Shown: positions 1 through 5,307 of the stretch, one piece after another
How the letters are laid out: every line of letters starts with the position of its first letter
Position numbering within the stretch: the stretch's first letter is position 1
DNA from: Fimbriimonadaceae bacterium
GTDB taxonomy: Bacteria > Armatimonadota > Fimbriimonadia > Fimbriimonadales > Fimbriimonadaceae
DNA length: 6,326 nucleotides
Direction of reading: 5' to 3'
NCBI GenBank assembly: GCA_022402505.1
Contig: JAKRSE010000364.1
Location: 1-6,326, forward strand
Made by a program: the position numbers and the translations under genes
The notes under the pieces: model-generated
Database searches by the model: none
Told to the model about the DNA's origin: nothing
Seen by the model: only the letters and a program-made list of their open reading frames with translations

Positions 1-1
1 C

Positions 2-64
2 TCCGAGCTCCTTGCGGTTTTGGCGGATTCGGTCCGATCTCGCCGGGTTGCCGCAGTAAGCTGA
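2..64 (+). CDS. Possible 3' end of an upstream gene (very tentative)
   Basis: Reading from base 2 gives about 20 residues (beginning SELLAVLADSV) before a TGA at 62-64, four bases ahead of the next gene's GTG. The peptide looks like an amphipathic helix, as protein C termini often do, but it is too short to identify. Two alternatives exist. Another frame is open from base 1 to a TGA at 70-72 that overlaps the GTG. On the minus strand, AAGGAG at 13-8 would sit about seven bases before a start codon lying just outside the window, which would make this edge the space between two divergent genes. The sequence shown does not decide between these. Confidence 0.15.
   Translation, partial: SELLAVLADSVRSRRVAAVS
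57..62 (+). promoter_or_regulatory. Possible -10 box (TAAGCT) abutting the GTG start
   Basis: TAAGCT fits the loose TANNNT form of a -10 element and ends six bases before the GTG at 69, so the expected transcription start would coincide with the start codon. No convincing -35 hexamer lies 16-18 bases upstream. AAGGGG also lies directly against the GTG, too close to work as a normal ribosome binding site. This is a weak match that could arise by chance. Confidence 0.2.
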
Positions 65-68
65 AGGG

Positions 69-1268
69 GTGATCCCCGCCACCCTGGCTCTGATGATGGT
101 CGTTCCTGCCCCAAGCCCTCTCCATGCCTGGGTGGACCGGCCCGACTCGACCTTCGCCTGGACCCCCCGCGAGGCCGGCGGAGCCCCCGGATTCACCCTG
201 ACCAGCCAGACCTGGCAGGGCCGGACCTGGAAGCATCACGTCGCCTGGGTCGAACCCAAAGAGCCCCTGGCCCGCGACCGGGCGATCCTCTTCATCACGG
301 GCGACTATCGGGATCGGGACATCGACCAGGCCCGGTTCTTGGCGGAAAAGGCGCGGCTGCCCGTCGCCATGCTCTTCGACATCCCCAACCAGCCGGACGA
401 GGGAAGGAAGGAGGACGAATTGATCGCCTACACCTTCGGCCGATGGCTGGAGACCGGCGACGAAACCTGGCCGCTCCTCTTCCCCATGACCAAGGCGGCG
501 ATCCGGGCGATGGACGCAGTCGGCGAGTTCACCCAAGGGCGGGTGAAGCGCCTTGTGGTCAGCGGCGCCAGCAAGCGCGGCTGGACCGCCTGGCTGGCCG
601 GAGCGGTGGGGGACGAGCGGGTCAAGGGGATCGCCCCCATGGTGATCGACGTCCTGAACATGCCGGCCCAGCTGAAGCATCAGCGCGAGATGCTCGGCGG
701 CCTCAGCGGTCAGATTCAGGACTACTCATCGACCGGCCTCACCGAACTGATCGAATCCGAGCCCGGGAAGCGGCTGGTGGAGATGGTCGATCCCTACTCT
801 CACCTCGCCAAGATCAAGGTGCCGGTCCTGGCGGTGATCGGGGCGAACGACGAGTATTGGACCGTTGATGCTCATTCGCTGTATTGGGACAAGGTCCCTT
901 CACCCAAGCTGCTTCGGATCGTGCCGAATGCTGGGCACGGTCTGGGGAGCGGCGTGGAGGCCGCCGAGTCTCTGGCCTTCTTCGCCCGAGGGTGCTTCGG
1001 GCTGATTCCGGGCGGGTTGCCGAAGCTGGAGTGGTCGCCTTCCGGAGACTTCTCCGACCCCCGGTCGCCGAAGCCGCTGAAGACTCTGCCCTGGGTGGCG
1101 ACTTCGGAGAGCCTCAATTTCCACGATTCATCCTGGATGGACTCCCGGTTGGTGCGCCTGCGCGGCGACGTCAATCAGGCGATGTTCACGGAGTACCGGT
1201 TCCGGGATCGGGAGCTGGAAGCCTCCTTCACCACCGGCGTCACCGTTCGTCGGGCGGCGAAGCCCTGA
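69..1268 (+). CDS. PhoPQ-activated pathogenicity-related (PqaA-like) secreted alpha/beta hydrolase
   Basis: A 399-residue protein of the PqaA family (Pfam PhoPQ-activated pathogenicity-related protein), an alpha/beta-hydrolase group whose natural substrate is not settled. The N terminus (MIPATLALMMVV... to SPLHA, residues 1-20) is hydrophobic and ends in a plausible signal-peptidase site, so export is likely. After that come a family-typical FITGDY segment, the nucleophile elbow GASKRGW with Ser168, an acid at Asp261 in GANDEYW, and His290 in NAGHG, giving an intact predicted Ser-Asp-His triad. The last 80 or so residues match the small C-terminal beta domain of the family. GTG at 69 is chosen because an in-frame TAA at 57-59 limits extension and because it preserves the signal peptide. 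Two ATG codons at residues 9 and 10 are alternatives but have no better ribosome binding site. The Salmonella member is under PhoPQ control, but nothing here indicates that system. The family assignment is firm; the substrate is unknown. Confidence 0.88.
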   Translation: MIPATLALMMVVPAPSPLHAWVDRPDSTFAWTPREAGGAPGFTLTSQTWQGRTWKHHVAWVEPKEPLARDRAILFITGDYRDRDIDQARFLAEKARLPVAMLFDIPNQPDEGRKEDELIAYTFGRWLETGDETWPLLFPMTKAAIRAMDAVGEFTQGRVKRLVVSGASKRGWTAWLAGAVGDERVKGIAPMVIDVLNMPAQLKHQREMLGGLSGQIQDYSSTGLTELIESEPGKRLVEMVDPYSHLAKIKVPVLAVIGANDEYWTVDAHSLYWDKVPSPKLLRIVPNAGHGLGSGVEAAESLAFFARGCFGLIPGGLPKLEWSPSGDFSDPRSPKPLKTLPWVATSESLNFHDSSWMDSRLVRLRGDVNQAMFTEYRFRDRELEASFTTGVTVRRAAKP

Positions 1269-1303
1269 TTGCTGAGTCCGGATTGGTGCCGGGTCCCACG
1301 GGA

Positions 1304-1344
1304 GCGCCCGTCCCTGCTCATGCCGTGAGCGCAGGGACGAGCGC
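1304..1344. terminator. GC-rich palindrome in the convergent gap, likely transcription terminator
   Basis: CGTCCCTGC (1309-1317) pairs perfectly with GCAGGGACG (1331-1339). After a single C/A mismatch the stem continues with GCGC (1304-1307) against GCGC (1341-1344). The loop can fold internally as GCTCA/TGAGC around TGCCG. It sits between two genes that end facing each other, so it could serve both. On the plus side only CTTTG follows, and on the minus side there is no T run, so it is not a textbook intrinsic terminator. A second small stem, GCGCC (1341-1345) with GGCGC (1353-1357), competes with it. A dispersed REP-like repeat is the alternative reading. Confidence 0.5.
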
Positions 1345-1374
1345 CTTTGACGGGCGCAGACCGGGCCCCGGGCC

Positions 1375-2442
1375 TCAGTCCATCGGGATCTTGCTGAGTT
1401 CCGTCTTGAGGATGTTGATCAGGTCGATCGATTCGGGATCGACTTCGTAGAGGGCGGCGAGGTAGATCGAGGCGAAGTCGCCCTTCAGGGTGAGCGTCAG
1501 CATCTTCTCCATGAGGGAGTCGCCTTCCGCGTCCACGTAGCGGTTGATCGCCTTCTCCTTGATCAGATCGGCGCTGATGCGGCCTCGGGCCTCCATCTTG
1601 GCGCTCTCCCGGCCGTCCCGCAGCGTGAAGAGGGCCCAGCCGTTGGGCGACTGGTTGTCGGCGTTGCCCCAGCCCAGGATCTCGTTGTGACAGAGCTCAG
1701 GGTAGGTGTGGCAGAAGGCGAGGCACTTGGCGTTCTCGCAGAACTGGCCCTTCCATCGGTAGGCGACTGCGCCCTGCCAGCTCCCGAGTCCGTAGATCTG
1801 CACCGGCCGGCCAAACGATTCGGAGGCGAGCTGCTTGGCCTCGTTCTCCTCGAAGGGAACCTCGACTCGGTTCTTCTCGACGACGGCCTTCAGCCGGGCG
1901 ACGAGTGACGCGAAGTCCACGGCCGGAATCAGCTTGAGGCGGATGCAGGCGACGAGGACGGGGATCAGCAGATAGCCGAGGGCCGTGCGGGGCGGCTGGC
2001 CGGCGGGAATCGTGATCAGCGGGAAGCCGTCTTCCTTGGCCATTTCGGCGAGCTTTCCGCCGCTGGTGACGACGATGATGTTCGCCCCGAGCCGGCGGGC
2101 CTGCAGGTAGGAGGCGATGGTCTCTTCCGTGTTGCCGCTGTAGCTGGTGGCGAAGACGAGGGCTCCGGCTCCGACCCAGGCGGGGAGAACGTAGTCCCGA
2201 TTCACCAGGAAGGGCACCTTGGCCGCTTCGTCAAAGGCCGCCTTGACGTAGTCTCCTCCGGCCGCCGATCCTCCCATTCCGGTGAGGACGACCACGTCGG
2301 GCCGAGCGCTCCAGTCGGGCAGGGAGGCTGCCTCGGCCAGGGCGACCGCCTGGGCCACCTGGTCGGGGAAGTCGGCAGTGAGTTGATACATGCCCTTCGG
2401 GTCGAGCCGAAGGACGTCGCTTTTCGAATCCAGGTTGGGCAT
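1375..2442 (-). CDS. Bifunctional phosphoglucose/phosphomannose isomerase (SIS family)
   Basis: A 355-residue cytoplasmic enzyme predicted to interconvert fructose 6-phosphate with glucose 6-phosphate and with mannose 6-phosphate, feeding glycolysis and sugar-nucleotide synthesis. Two SIS domains are visible. The first has GMGGSAAGGDY (55-65) and the phosphate-binding SYSGNTEET (100-108). A PPRTALGY segment (150-157) follows, then the second half with the active-site block around QFCENAK and CHNEILGW. By analogy with the Pyrobaculum aerophilum enzyme (Glu203, His219, Lys298), the catalytic residues should be Glu236, His252 (the same 16-residue separation) and Lys346 in ILKTEL. The frame stays open upstream to 2784, but that part overlaps ssb on the same strand; the family N terminus (LDSKSD..LDPKGMY) fixes the start at ATG 2442-2440. 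It is third in the rpsF-ssb operon, 55 bases after ssb. Four cysteines (235, 240, 244, 251) crowd the active site, which is unusual. Family confidence is high; dual specificity is inferred. Confidence 0.9.
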   Translation of the reverse strand: MPNLDSKSDVLRLDPKGMYQLTADFPDQVAQAVALAEAASLPDWSARPDVVVLTGMGGSAAGGDYVKAAFDEAAKVPFLVNRDYVLPAWVGAGALVFATSYSGNTEETIASYLQARRLGANIIVVTSGGKLAEMAKEDGFPLITIPAGQPPRTALGYLLIPVLVACIRLKLIPAVDFASLVARLKAVVEKNRVEVPFEENEAKQLASESFGRPVQIYGLGSWQGAVAYRWKGQFCENAKCLAFCHTYPELCHNEILGWGNADNQSPNGWALFTLRDGRESAKMEARGRISADLIKEKAINRYVDAEGDSLMEKMLTLTLKGDFASIYLAALYEVDPESIDLINILKTELSKIPMD

Positions 2443-2459
2443 GGTGGCTGGTTTTAGAA

Positions 2460-2476
2460 CTCCTTGAGTGCAAGGA
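2460..2476 (-). promoter_or_regulatory. Shine-Dalgarno-like AAGGAG inside a small hairpin upstream of the isomerase gene
   Basis: In the message the sequence reads TCCTTG-CACT-CAAGGA followed by G (plus-strand arms 2461-2466 and 2471-2476), a 6-bp stem with a four-base loop. AAGGAG (2465-2460) is the only good Shine-Dalgarno match before the isomerase gene. It is nearly all within the stem and lies 17 bases from the ATG, farther than the usual 5-9. It may limit or condition translation, or it may be incidental. Confidence 0.35.
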
Positions 2477-2497
2477 TGAAAAGCGGTTCGGGAGGTC

Positions 2498-2920
2498 TCA
2501 GCCTTCGTCGAAGGGATCGACGTCGTCGATGTCCGGCTCGTTCGCGGGCTGGGAGGTCCGTCCGCGGCCTCCGCCGCCTCCGCCACCGCCGGCGTCGTCA
2601 CGAGCCCGGTCCAGGCCCTGGACGCTGTCGGCGACGATCTCGAAGGCCTGGCGCTCCTGGCCGTCCTTCGTGGTGTACTTGCGGGTCTGCAGGCGGCCAT
2701 CCACCGCGACCAGGCGGCCCTTGTGGAGGTAGTTGCTGACGAACTCGGCGGTCTGGCCCCAGGCGGTGATGTCGAAGAAGTCAACGTCCTGGCCGTCTGC
2801 TCCCTTGAATCTGCGATCCACCGCCAGAGCGAAGCCGGTGACGCTCTTGCCCGATCCGGTGGTCCGGAGCTCGGGGTCGCGGGTGAGTCGGCCGATCAGA
2901 ATGACCCGGTTGAGGCTCAT
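2498..2920 (-). CDS. ssb: Single-stranded DNA-binding protein
   Basis: A 140-residue SSB that coats single-stranded DNA during replication, recombination and repair. Residues 1 to about 108 form the OB fold, starting MSLNRVILIGRLTRDPE; they contain the aromatic residues expected to stack on DNA, including Trp54 and Phe60 (ITAWGQTAEF), and the RTRKYT-like block LQTRKYTTKDGQ (77-88). A short linker has eight consecutive glycines (111-118). The tail is acidic and ends DIDDVDPFDEG. The family normally ends exactly in a Pro-Phe tip that docks partner proteins; here three residues follow Phe. The ATG overlaps the rpsF stop as ATGA (2920-2917), with GAGG seven bases upstream inside rpsF, indicating translational coupling. 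The rpsF-ssb pairing is the common bacterial arrangement, but no rpsR follows. Confidence 0.96.
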   Translation of the reverse strand: MSLNRVILIGRLTRDPELRTTGSGKSVTGFALAVDRRFKGADGQDVDFFDITAWGQTAEFVSNYLHKGRLVAVDGRLQTRKYTTKDGQERQAFEIVADSVQGLDRARDDAGGGGGGGGRGRTSQPANEPDIDDVDPFDEG

Positions 2921-3267
2921 GCTTCAACCTCGGCGGGCTCGATGGAATCCAGGGTCTCGCCCGACTGAACGGCGTTCTTGGGGAGGCTGATGATGCGGTG
3001 TCGGATGACGTCTTCCGCGTTGTTCATCTGGCGGTTCAGCTCGGCCGGAACCTCGGCCGGAGCCTGGAAGAGCATCAGGATGTAGTTGCCGTCCCGGTGG
3101 TCGTCGATCTCGTAGGCGAGCTTCCGCTTCTGCCACTTCTTGGCCGATTCCACGGTGCCGCCCTGCTTCTCGACGACATCCTTGTACCGATCGGCGATCT
3201 TCTGAACGTCCCCATCCGAAAGCTGGCCGGAGACGATGTAGATGGCTTCGTACTTGCGCGTGTTCAT
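2917..3267 (-). CDS. rpsF: 30S ribosomal protein S6
   Basis: A 116-residue S6 protein of the small ribosomal subunit platform, which normally binds 16S rRNA together with S18. The sequence begins MNTRKYEAIYIV, has the diagnostic WQKRKLAYEI block (45-54) followed by DGNYILMLFQA (59-69), and a C-terminal helix segment with RHRIISL. The tail is acidic (SIEPAEVEA), as in several S6 proteins. Length is typical (roughly 95-135). The start is supported by GAAGGGA (3278-3272), six bases before the ATG. It is the first gene of a minus-strand operon with ssb (4-base overlap) and the sugar-phosphate isomerase. The S18 gene, usually after ssb, is not present here and must lie elsewhere. Confidence 0.97.
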   Translation of the reverse strand: MNTRKYEAIYIVSGQLSDGDVQKIADRYKDVVEKQGGTVESAKKWQKRKLAYEIDDHRDGNYILMLFQAPAEVPAELNRQMNNAEDVIRHRIISLPKNAVQSGETLDSIEPAEVEA

Positions 3268-3271
3268 GTGT

Positions 3272-3278
3272 TCCCTTC
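3272..3278 (-). promoter_or_regulatory. Ribosome binding site of rpsF
   Basis: GAAGGGA on the minus strand, with GAAGG ending six bases before the ATG at 3267-3265. The spacing is good, and this is among the clearest Shine-Dalgarno sites in the window. Confidence 0.7.
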
Positions 3279-3336
3279 GGTCCTCTTGGGGCGACCGAGC
3301 CCTAGCCGGCCGCAGAGAAGCGACAATCGAGGCACC

Positions 3337-3342
3337 ATGTTA
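3337..3342 (-). promoter_or_regulatory. Candidate -10 box for the rpsF-ssb-isomerase operon
   Basis: TAACAT on the minus strand (preceded by GG) is the best -10-like hexamer in the divergent gap and would give a leader of about 63 bases before rpsF. No good TTGACA-like -35 element is found at the right spacing. The leader contains a short GGGC/GCCC stem (3289-3292 with 3299-3302), which could belong to an S6-type autoregulatory leader, but I cannot recognise a known consensus there. Confidence 0.25.
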
Positions 3343-3422
3343 CCGTCGGCTCCGGGGCACCTTGGGCCCGTCCAGATGCCTCGAAGCCGGACCGCTCGGC
3401 TGCAGCGGCCGTTTCAGCCGGC

Positions 3423-3428
3423 TATAAT
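3423..3428 (+). promoter_or_regulatory. Consensus -10 box TATAAT immediately upstream of a start codon
   Basis: A perfect TATAAT ends nine bases before the ATG at 3438. The expected transcription start (about 3435) leaves a leader of three bases or none. GGAGG (3430-3434) lies between, three bases from the ATG, and would be largely upstream of the predicted transcript. No -35 match is seen at 16-18 bases; that area instead holds CGGCTG (3397-3402) inverted as CAGCCG (3415-3420). It probably drives the barrel-like gene and, by read-through, hflX and prmC. Confidence 0.5.
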
Positions 3429-3437
3429 TGGAGGATC

Positions 3438-4010
3438 ATGATCAAGCTCGCTCGGATCCTGGTGCCCTTCGGCGCGGCCCTGCTGGCCGTCCCCTCCTTC
3501 GCCCAGGCTCAATTGACCTTCGGGCCGGAGGTCGGCACCTTCATCCCCACCAGCAGCCGCCTGCGCGATGCGATGGGCGATTCGTGGCTGAGCTTCGGTC
3601 TCGGCTCAGTACGACTCGACCGGACCTTCGACAGCCGCCCCCGGTGGGACACCGAATTCATCACCCAGACCCGCAACGGAAGCAAGGTCTTCATGGGAAC
3701 GGTCAGCAGCGGAATCGTCATCCCGCTGGACGGCAGCACCGGCTACGGTCTGCGACGCCAGAGCCAGACGACCCCCTACGCTGCGGCCCGAATCGGACTG
3801 TCCTACACCGACTACGCCATCAACCGCCCCGGAACCACCGGACTGCGCGACTCCTCCAAGAGGATCGGGCCGAACGGGAACCTGGAGATCGGGCTGATGG
3901 TGGGCGACAACCTGACCTTCGCGGCACGATACGACTTCAACCCGAGCTATTCCGGCTACAACTTCAGCGGACTCTCCCTGTCCGCCCGTTACGGAATCAT
4001 CCGGTTCTGA
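3438..4010 (+). CDS. Small exported protein, probable outer-membrane beta-barrel, function unknown
   Basis: A 190-residue protein I cannot assign to a named family. It has a clear Sec signal peptide: MIKLAR, a hydrophobic stretch (residues 7-20) and a likely cleavage after AQA at residue 24. The mature part is rich in Gly, Ser, Thr, Arg and aromatic residues with alternating polar/apolar patterns, for example TPYAAARIGLSYTDY (112-126), NLTFAARYDF (158-167) and LSLSARYGIIRF (179-190). The final strand ends in Phe, as recognised by the outer-membrane assembly (BAM) machinery. The short glycine- and tyrosine-rich beta pattern fits a barrel of about eight strands; a soluble periplasmic beta protein is the alternative. 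It is first in the plus-strand run, 22 bases before hflX, and has its own TATAAT. The open frame, signal peptide and codon use make the gene secure; the function is not known. Confidence 0.85.
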   Translation: MIKLARILVPFGAALLAVPSFAQAQLTFGPEVGTFIPTSSRLRDAMGDSWLSFGLGSVRLDRTFDSRPRWDTEFITQTRNGSKVFMGTVSSGIVIPLDGSTGYGLRRQSQTTPYAAARIGLSYTDYAINRPGTTGLRDSSKRIGPNGNLEIGLMVGDNLTFAARYDFNPSYSGYNFSGLSLSARYGIIRF

Positions 4011-4023
4011 CCCCGAGACCATC

Positions 4024-4028
4024 GGAGG
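4024..4028 (+). promoter_or_regulatory. Ribosome binding site selecting the TTG start of hflX
   Basis: GGAGG ends four bases before the TTG at 4033. No ATG or GTG lies nearby in frame, so this site decides the unusual TTG start. Confidence 0.6.
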
Positions 4029-4032
4029 CTCC

Positions 4033-5307
4033 TTGAGCCAAAAACTGCATCAGGTCAACACTGAAGAAAAAGAACGACTCTTTCTGGTCTACGTGAATCC
4101 GGACGAGGGTGAAGATTCCCTCGTCGAGCAGGAGTTGGAGGGCCTGGCGGATGCTGCCGGCGGCGAAATCGCCGGCAGTCTGCGTCAGCGCGTCGAACGG
4201 CCCACCAAAGGCACCTACATCGGCTCCGGCAAGGTGATCGAGCTGGAAGCGGCGGCCGCCGAAACCCAGGCCGACTCCGTGGTCTTCGACTGCGAGCTCT
4301 CGGGCATCCAGATCCGCAACCTGGAAGAGGCGGTCAAGAAGCGCGTCATCGACCGGACCCAGCTGATCCTGGACATCTTCGCGGGCCGCGCTCGGACTCG
4401 GGAAGGACGGCTCCAGGTCGAACTGGCCCAGTACAGCTACATGATGCCTCGGCTCATGAGCGTCTACACCAAGTTCGAACGGCAACGGGGCGGCATCGGC
4501 ATGAGGGGACCCGGCGAAACCAAGCTGGAATCCGACCGCCGCATGGTGCGCGACCGGATCTCGAAACTGAAGGAGGAGATCGAGCAGGTCAAGCGGCATC
4601 GCCGACTCCAGCGCGAGAGCCGCCGCCAGCTCCCGCATCCCTTCGTCGCCATCGTCGGCTACACCAGCGCCGGAAAGTCCACGCTGATGAACCGGATCTG
4701 CGACACCGACCTCCTGGCGGACGCGATGCCCTTCGCCACTCTGGATCCGACCACCCGCAAGGTGGATCTCCCGGATGGCGACGCCTTCTTCCTCAGCGAC
4801 ACGGTCGGGTTCATCCGAAACCTGCCGACGCTGCTGGTGGCTGCCTTTCGAGGCACGTTGGAAGAGGTGGGCGCGTCCGATCTCCTTCTGCACGTCGTGG
4901 ATGTCAGCCATCCCGAGTGGGAGGCCCAGGTGGACGCGGTCCACGAGACCATCGAGGAGCTGCAGGCGGACGACATCCCCACCATCACCGTGTTCAACAA
5001 GGTGGATGCGTTGGATGATCGGCCGGCCCTGACCGCGCTGATCGCCGAGTGGCCGAACGCGGTGGCGATCTCGGCGGCGACCGGCGAGGGGGTGCCCGAT
5101 CTGCTGGAGGCGATCAGAAAACACCTGACCGGACGGCTGCTGCGGATCCAGGCTCTGGTGCCCTACGCGGACGCCCAGCTGGCCGAAAACGCCCACCGTT
5201 ACGGGCGGGTGGATGCCAAAGACTATCGGGAGGATGGGATCTACCTGGATGCCTGGCTCACCGCCGATCAGGCGGGCCGGCTCCAGCCCTACGCCGTGAG
5301 CGAATGA
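4033..5307 (+). CDS. hflX: GTPase HflX, ribosome-splitting factor
   Basis: A 424-residue Obg-superfamily GTPase that binds the 50S subunit; in E. coli it splits stalled or stressed 70S ribosomes. The N-terminal HflX domain carries PTKGTYIGSGK (57-67) and QIRNLEEA..RVIDRTQLILDIFA, then GGIGMRGPGETKLE (153-166) and a charged helical linker (about 167-202). The G domain shows G1 GYTSAGKST (209-217, Lys215), G3 DTVGF (256-260), G4 NKVD (322-325) and G5 SAATG (347-351). A short C-terminal domain follows, ending YAVSE. All nucleotide-binding residues are intact and length is normal for the family (about 360-430). The start is TTG at 4033, supported by GGAGG four bases upstream. It is 22 bases after the barrel-like gene and overlaps prmC by ATGA, so the three are likely co-transcribed. 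Identification is secure. Confidence 0.97.
   Translation: MSQKLHQVNTEEKERLFLVYVNPDEGEDSLVEQELEGLADAAGGEIAGSLRQRVERPTKGTYIGSGKVIELEAAAAETQADSVVFDCELSGIQIRNLEEAVKKRVIDRTQLILDIFAGRARTREGRLQVELAQYSYMMPRLMSVYTKFERQRGGIGMRGPGETKLESDRRMVRDRISKLKEEIEQVKRHRRLQRESRRQLPHPFVAIVGYTSAGKSTLMNRICDTDLLADAMPFATLDPTTRKVDLPDGDAFFLSDTVGFIRNLPTLLVAAFRGTLEEVGASDLLLHVVDVSHPEWEAQVDAVHETIEELQADDIPTITVFNKVDALDDRPALTALIAEWPNAVAISAATGEGVPDLLEAIRKHLTGRLLRIQALVPYADAQLAENAHRYGRVDAKDYREDGIYLDAWLTADQAGRLQPYAVSE

Noticed and set aside
872..1174. Minus-strand frame opposite the hydrolase C-terminal region
   Set aside because: Low-complexity translation, no motif, and antisense to the conserved hydrolase domain.
1363..1374. GGGCCCCGGGCC run beside the isomerase stop codon
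   Set aside because: Palindromic, but with a loop of at most one base in its best pairing, so not a usable hairpin in that form; probably GC-rich filler.
2564..2590. Short GCC/GGC-type repeat in ssb as a functional tandem repeat
   Set aside because: It simply encodes the glycine linker of SSB, a common feature of the family.
2443..2784. N-terminal extension of the isomerase into the ssb region
   Set aside because: The frame is open but the added 114 residues are Ser/Thr/Ala/Pro/Arg-rich read-through of ssb in another frame; family homology begins at MPNLDSK.
3268..3330. S6-S18 autoregulatory leader before rpsF
   Set aside because: Only a 4-bp GGGC/GCCC stem and scattered CCG triplets are visible; I could not place the known bulged-CCG hairpin convincingly.
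5049..5303. N-terminal extension of PrmC into hflX
   Set aside because: The 85 extra residues come from the hflX coding region out of frame; PrmC homology and length fit the ATG at 5304.
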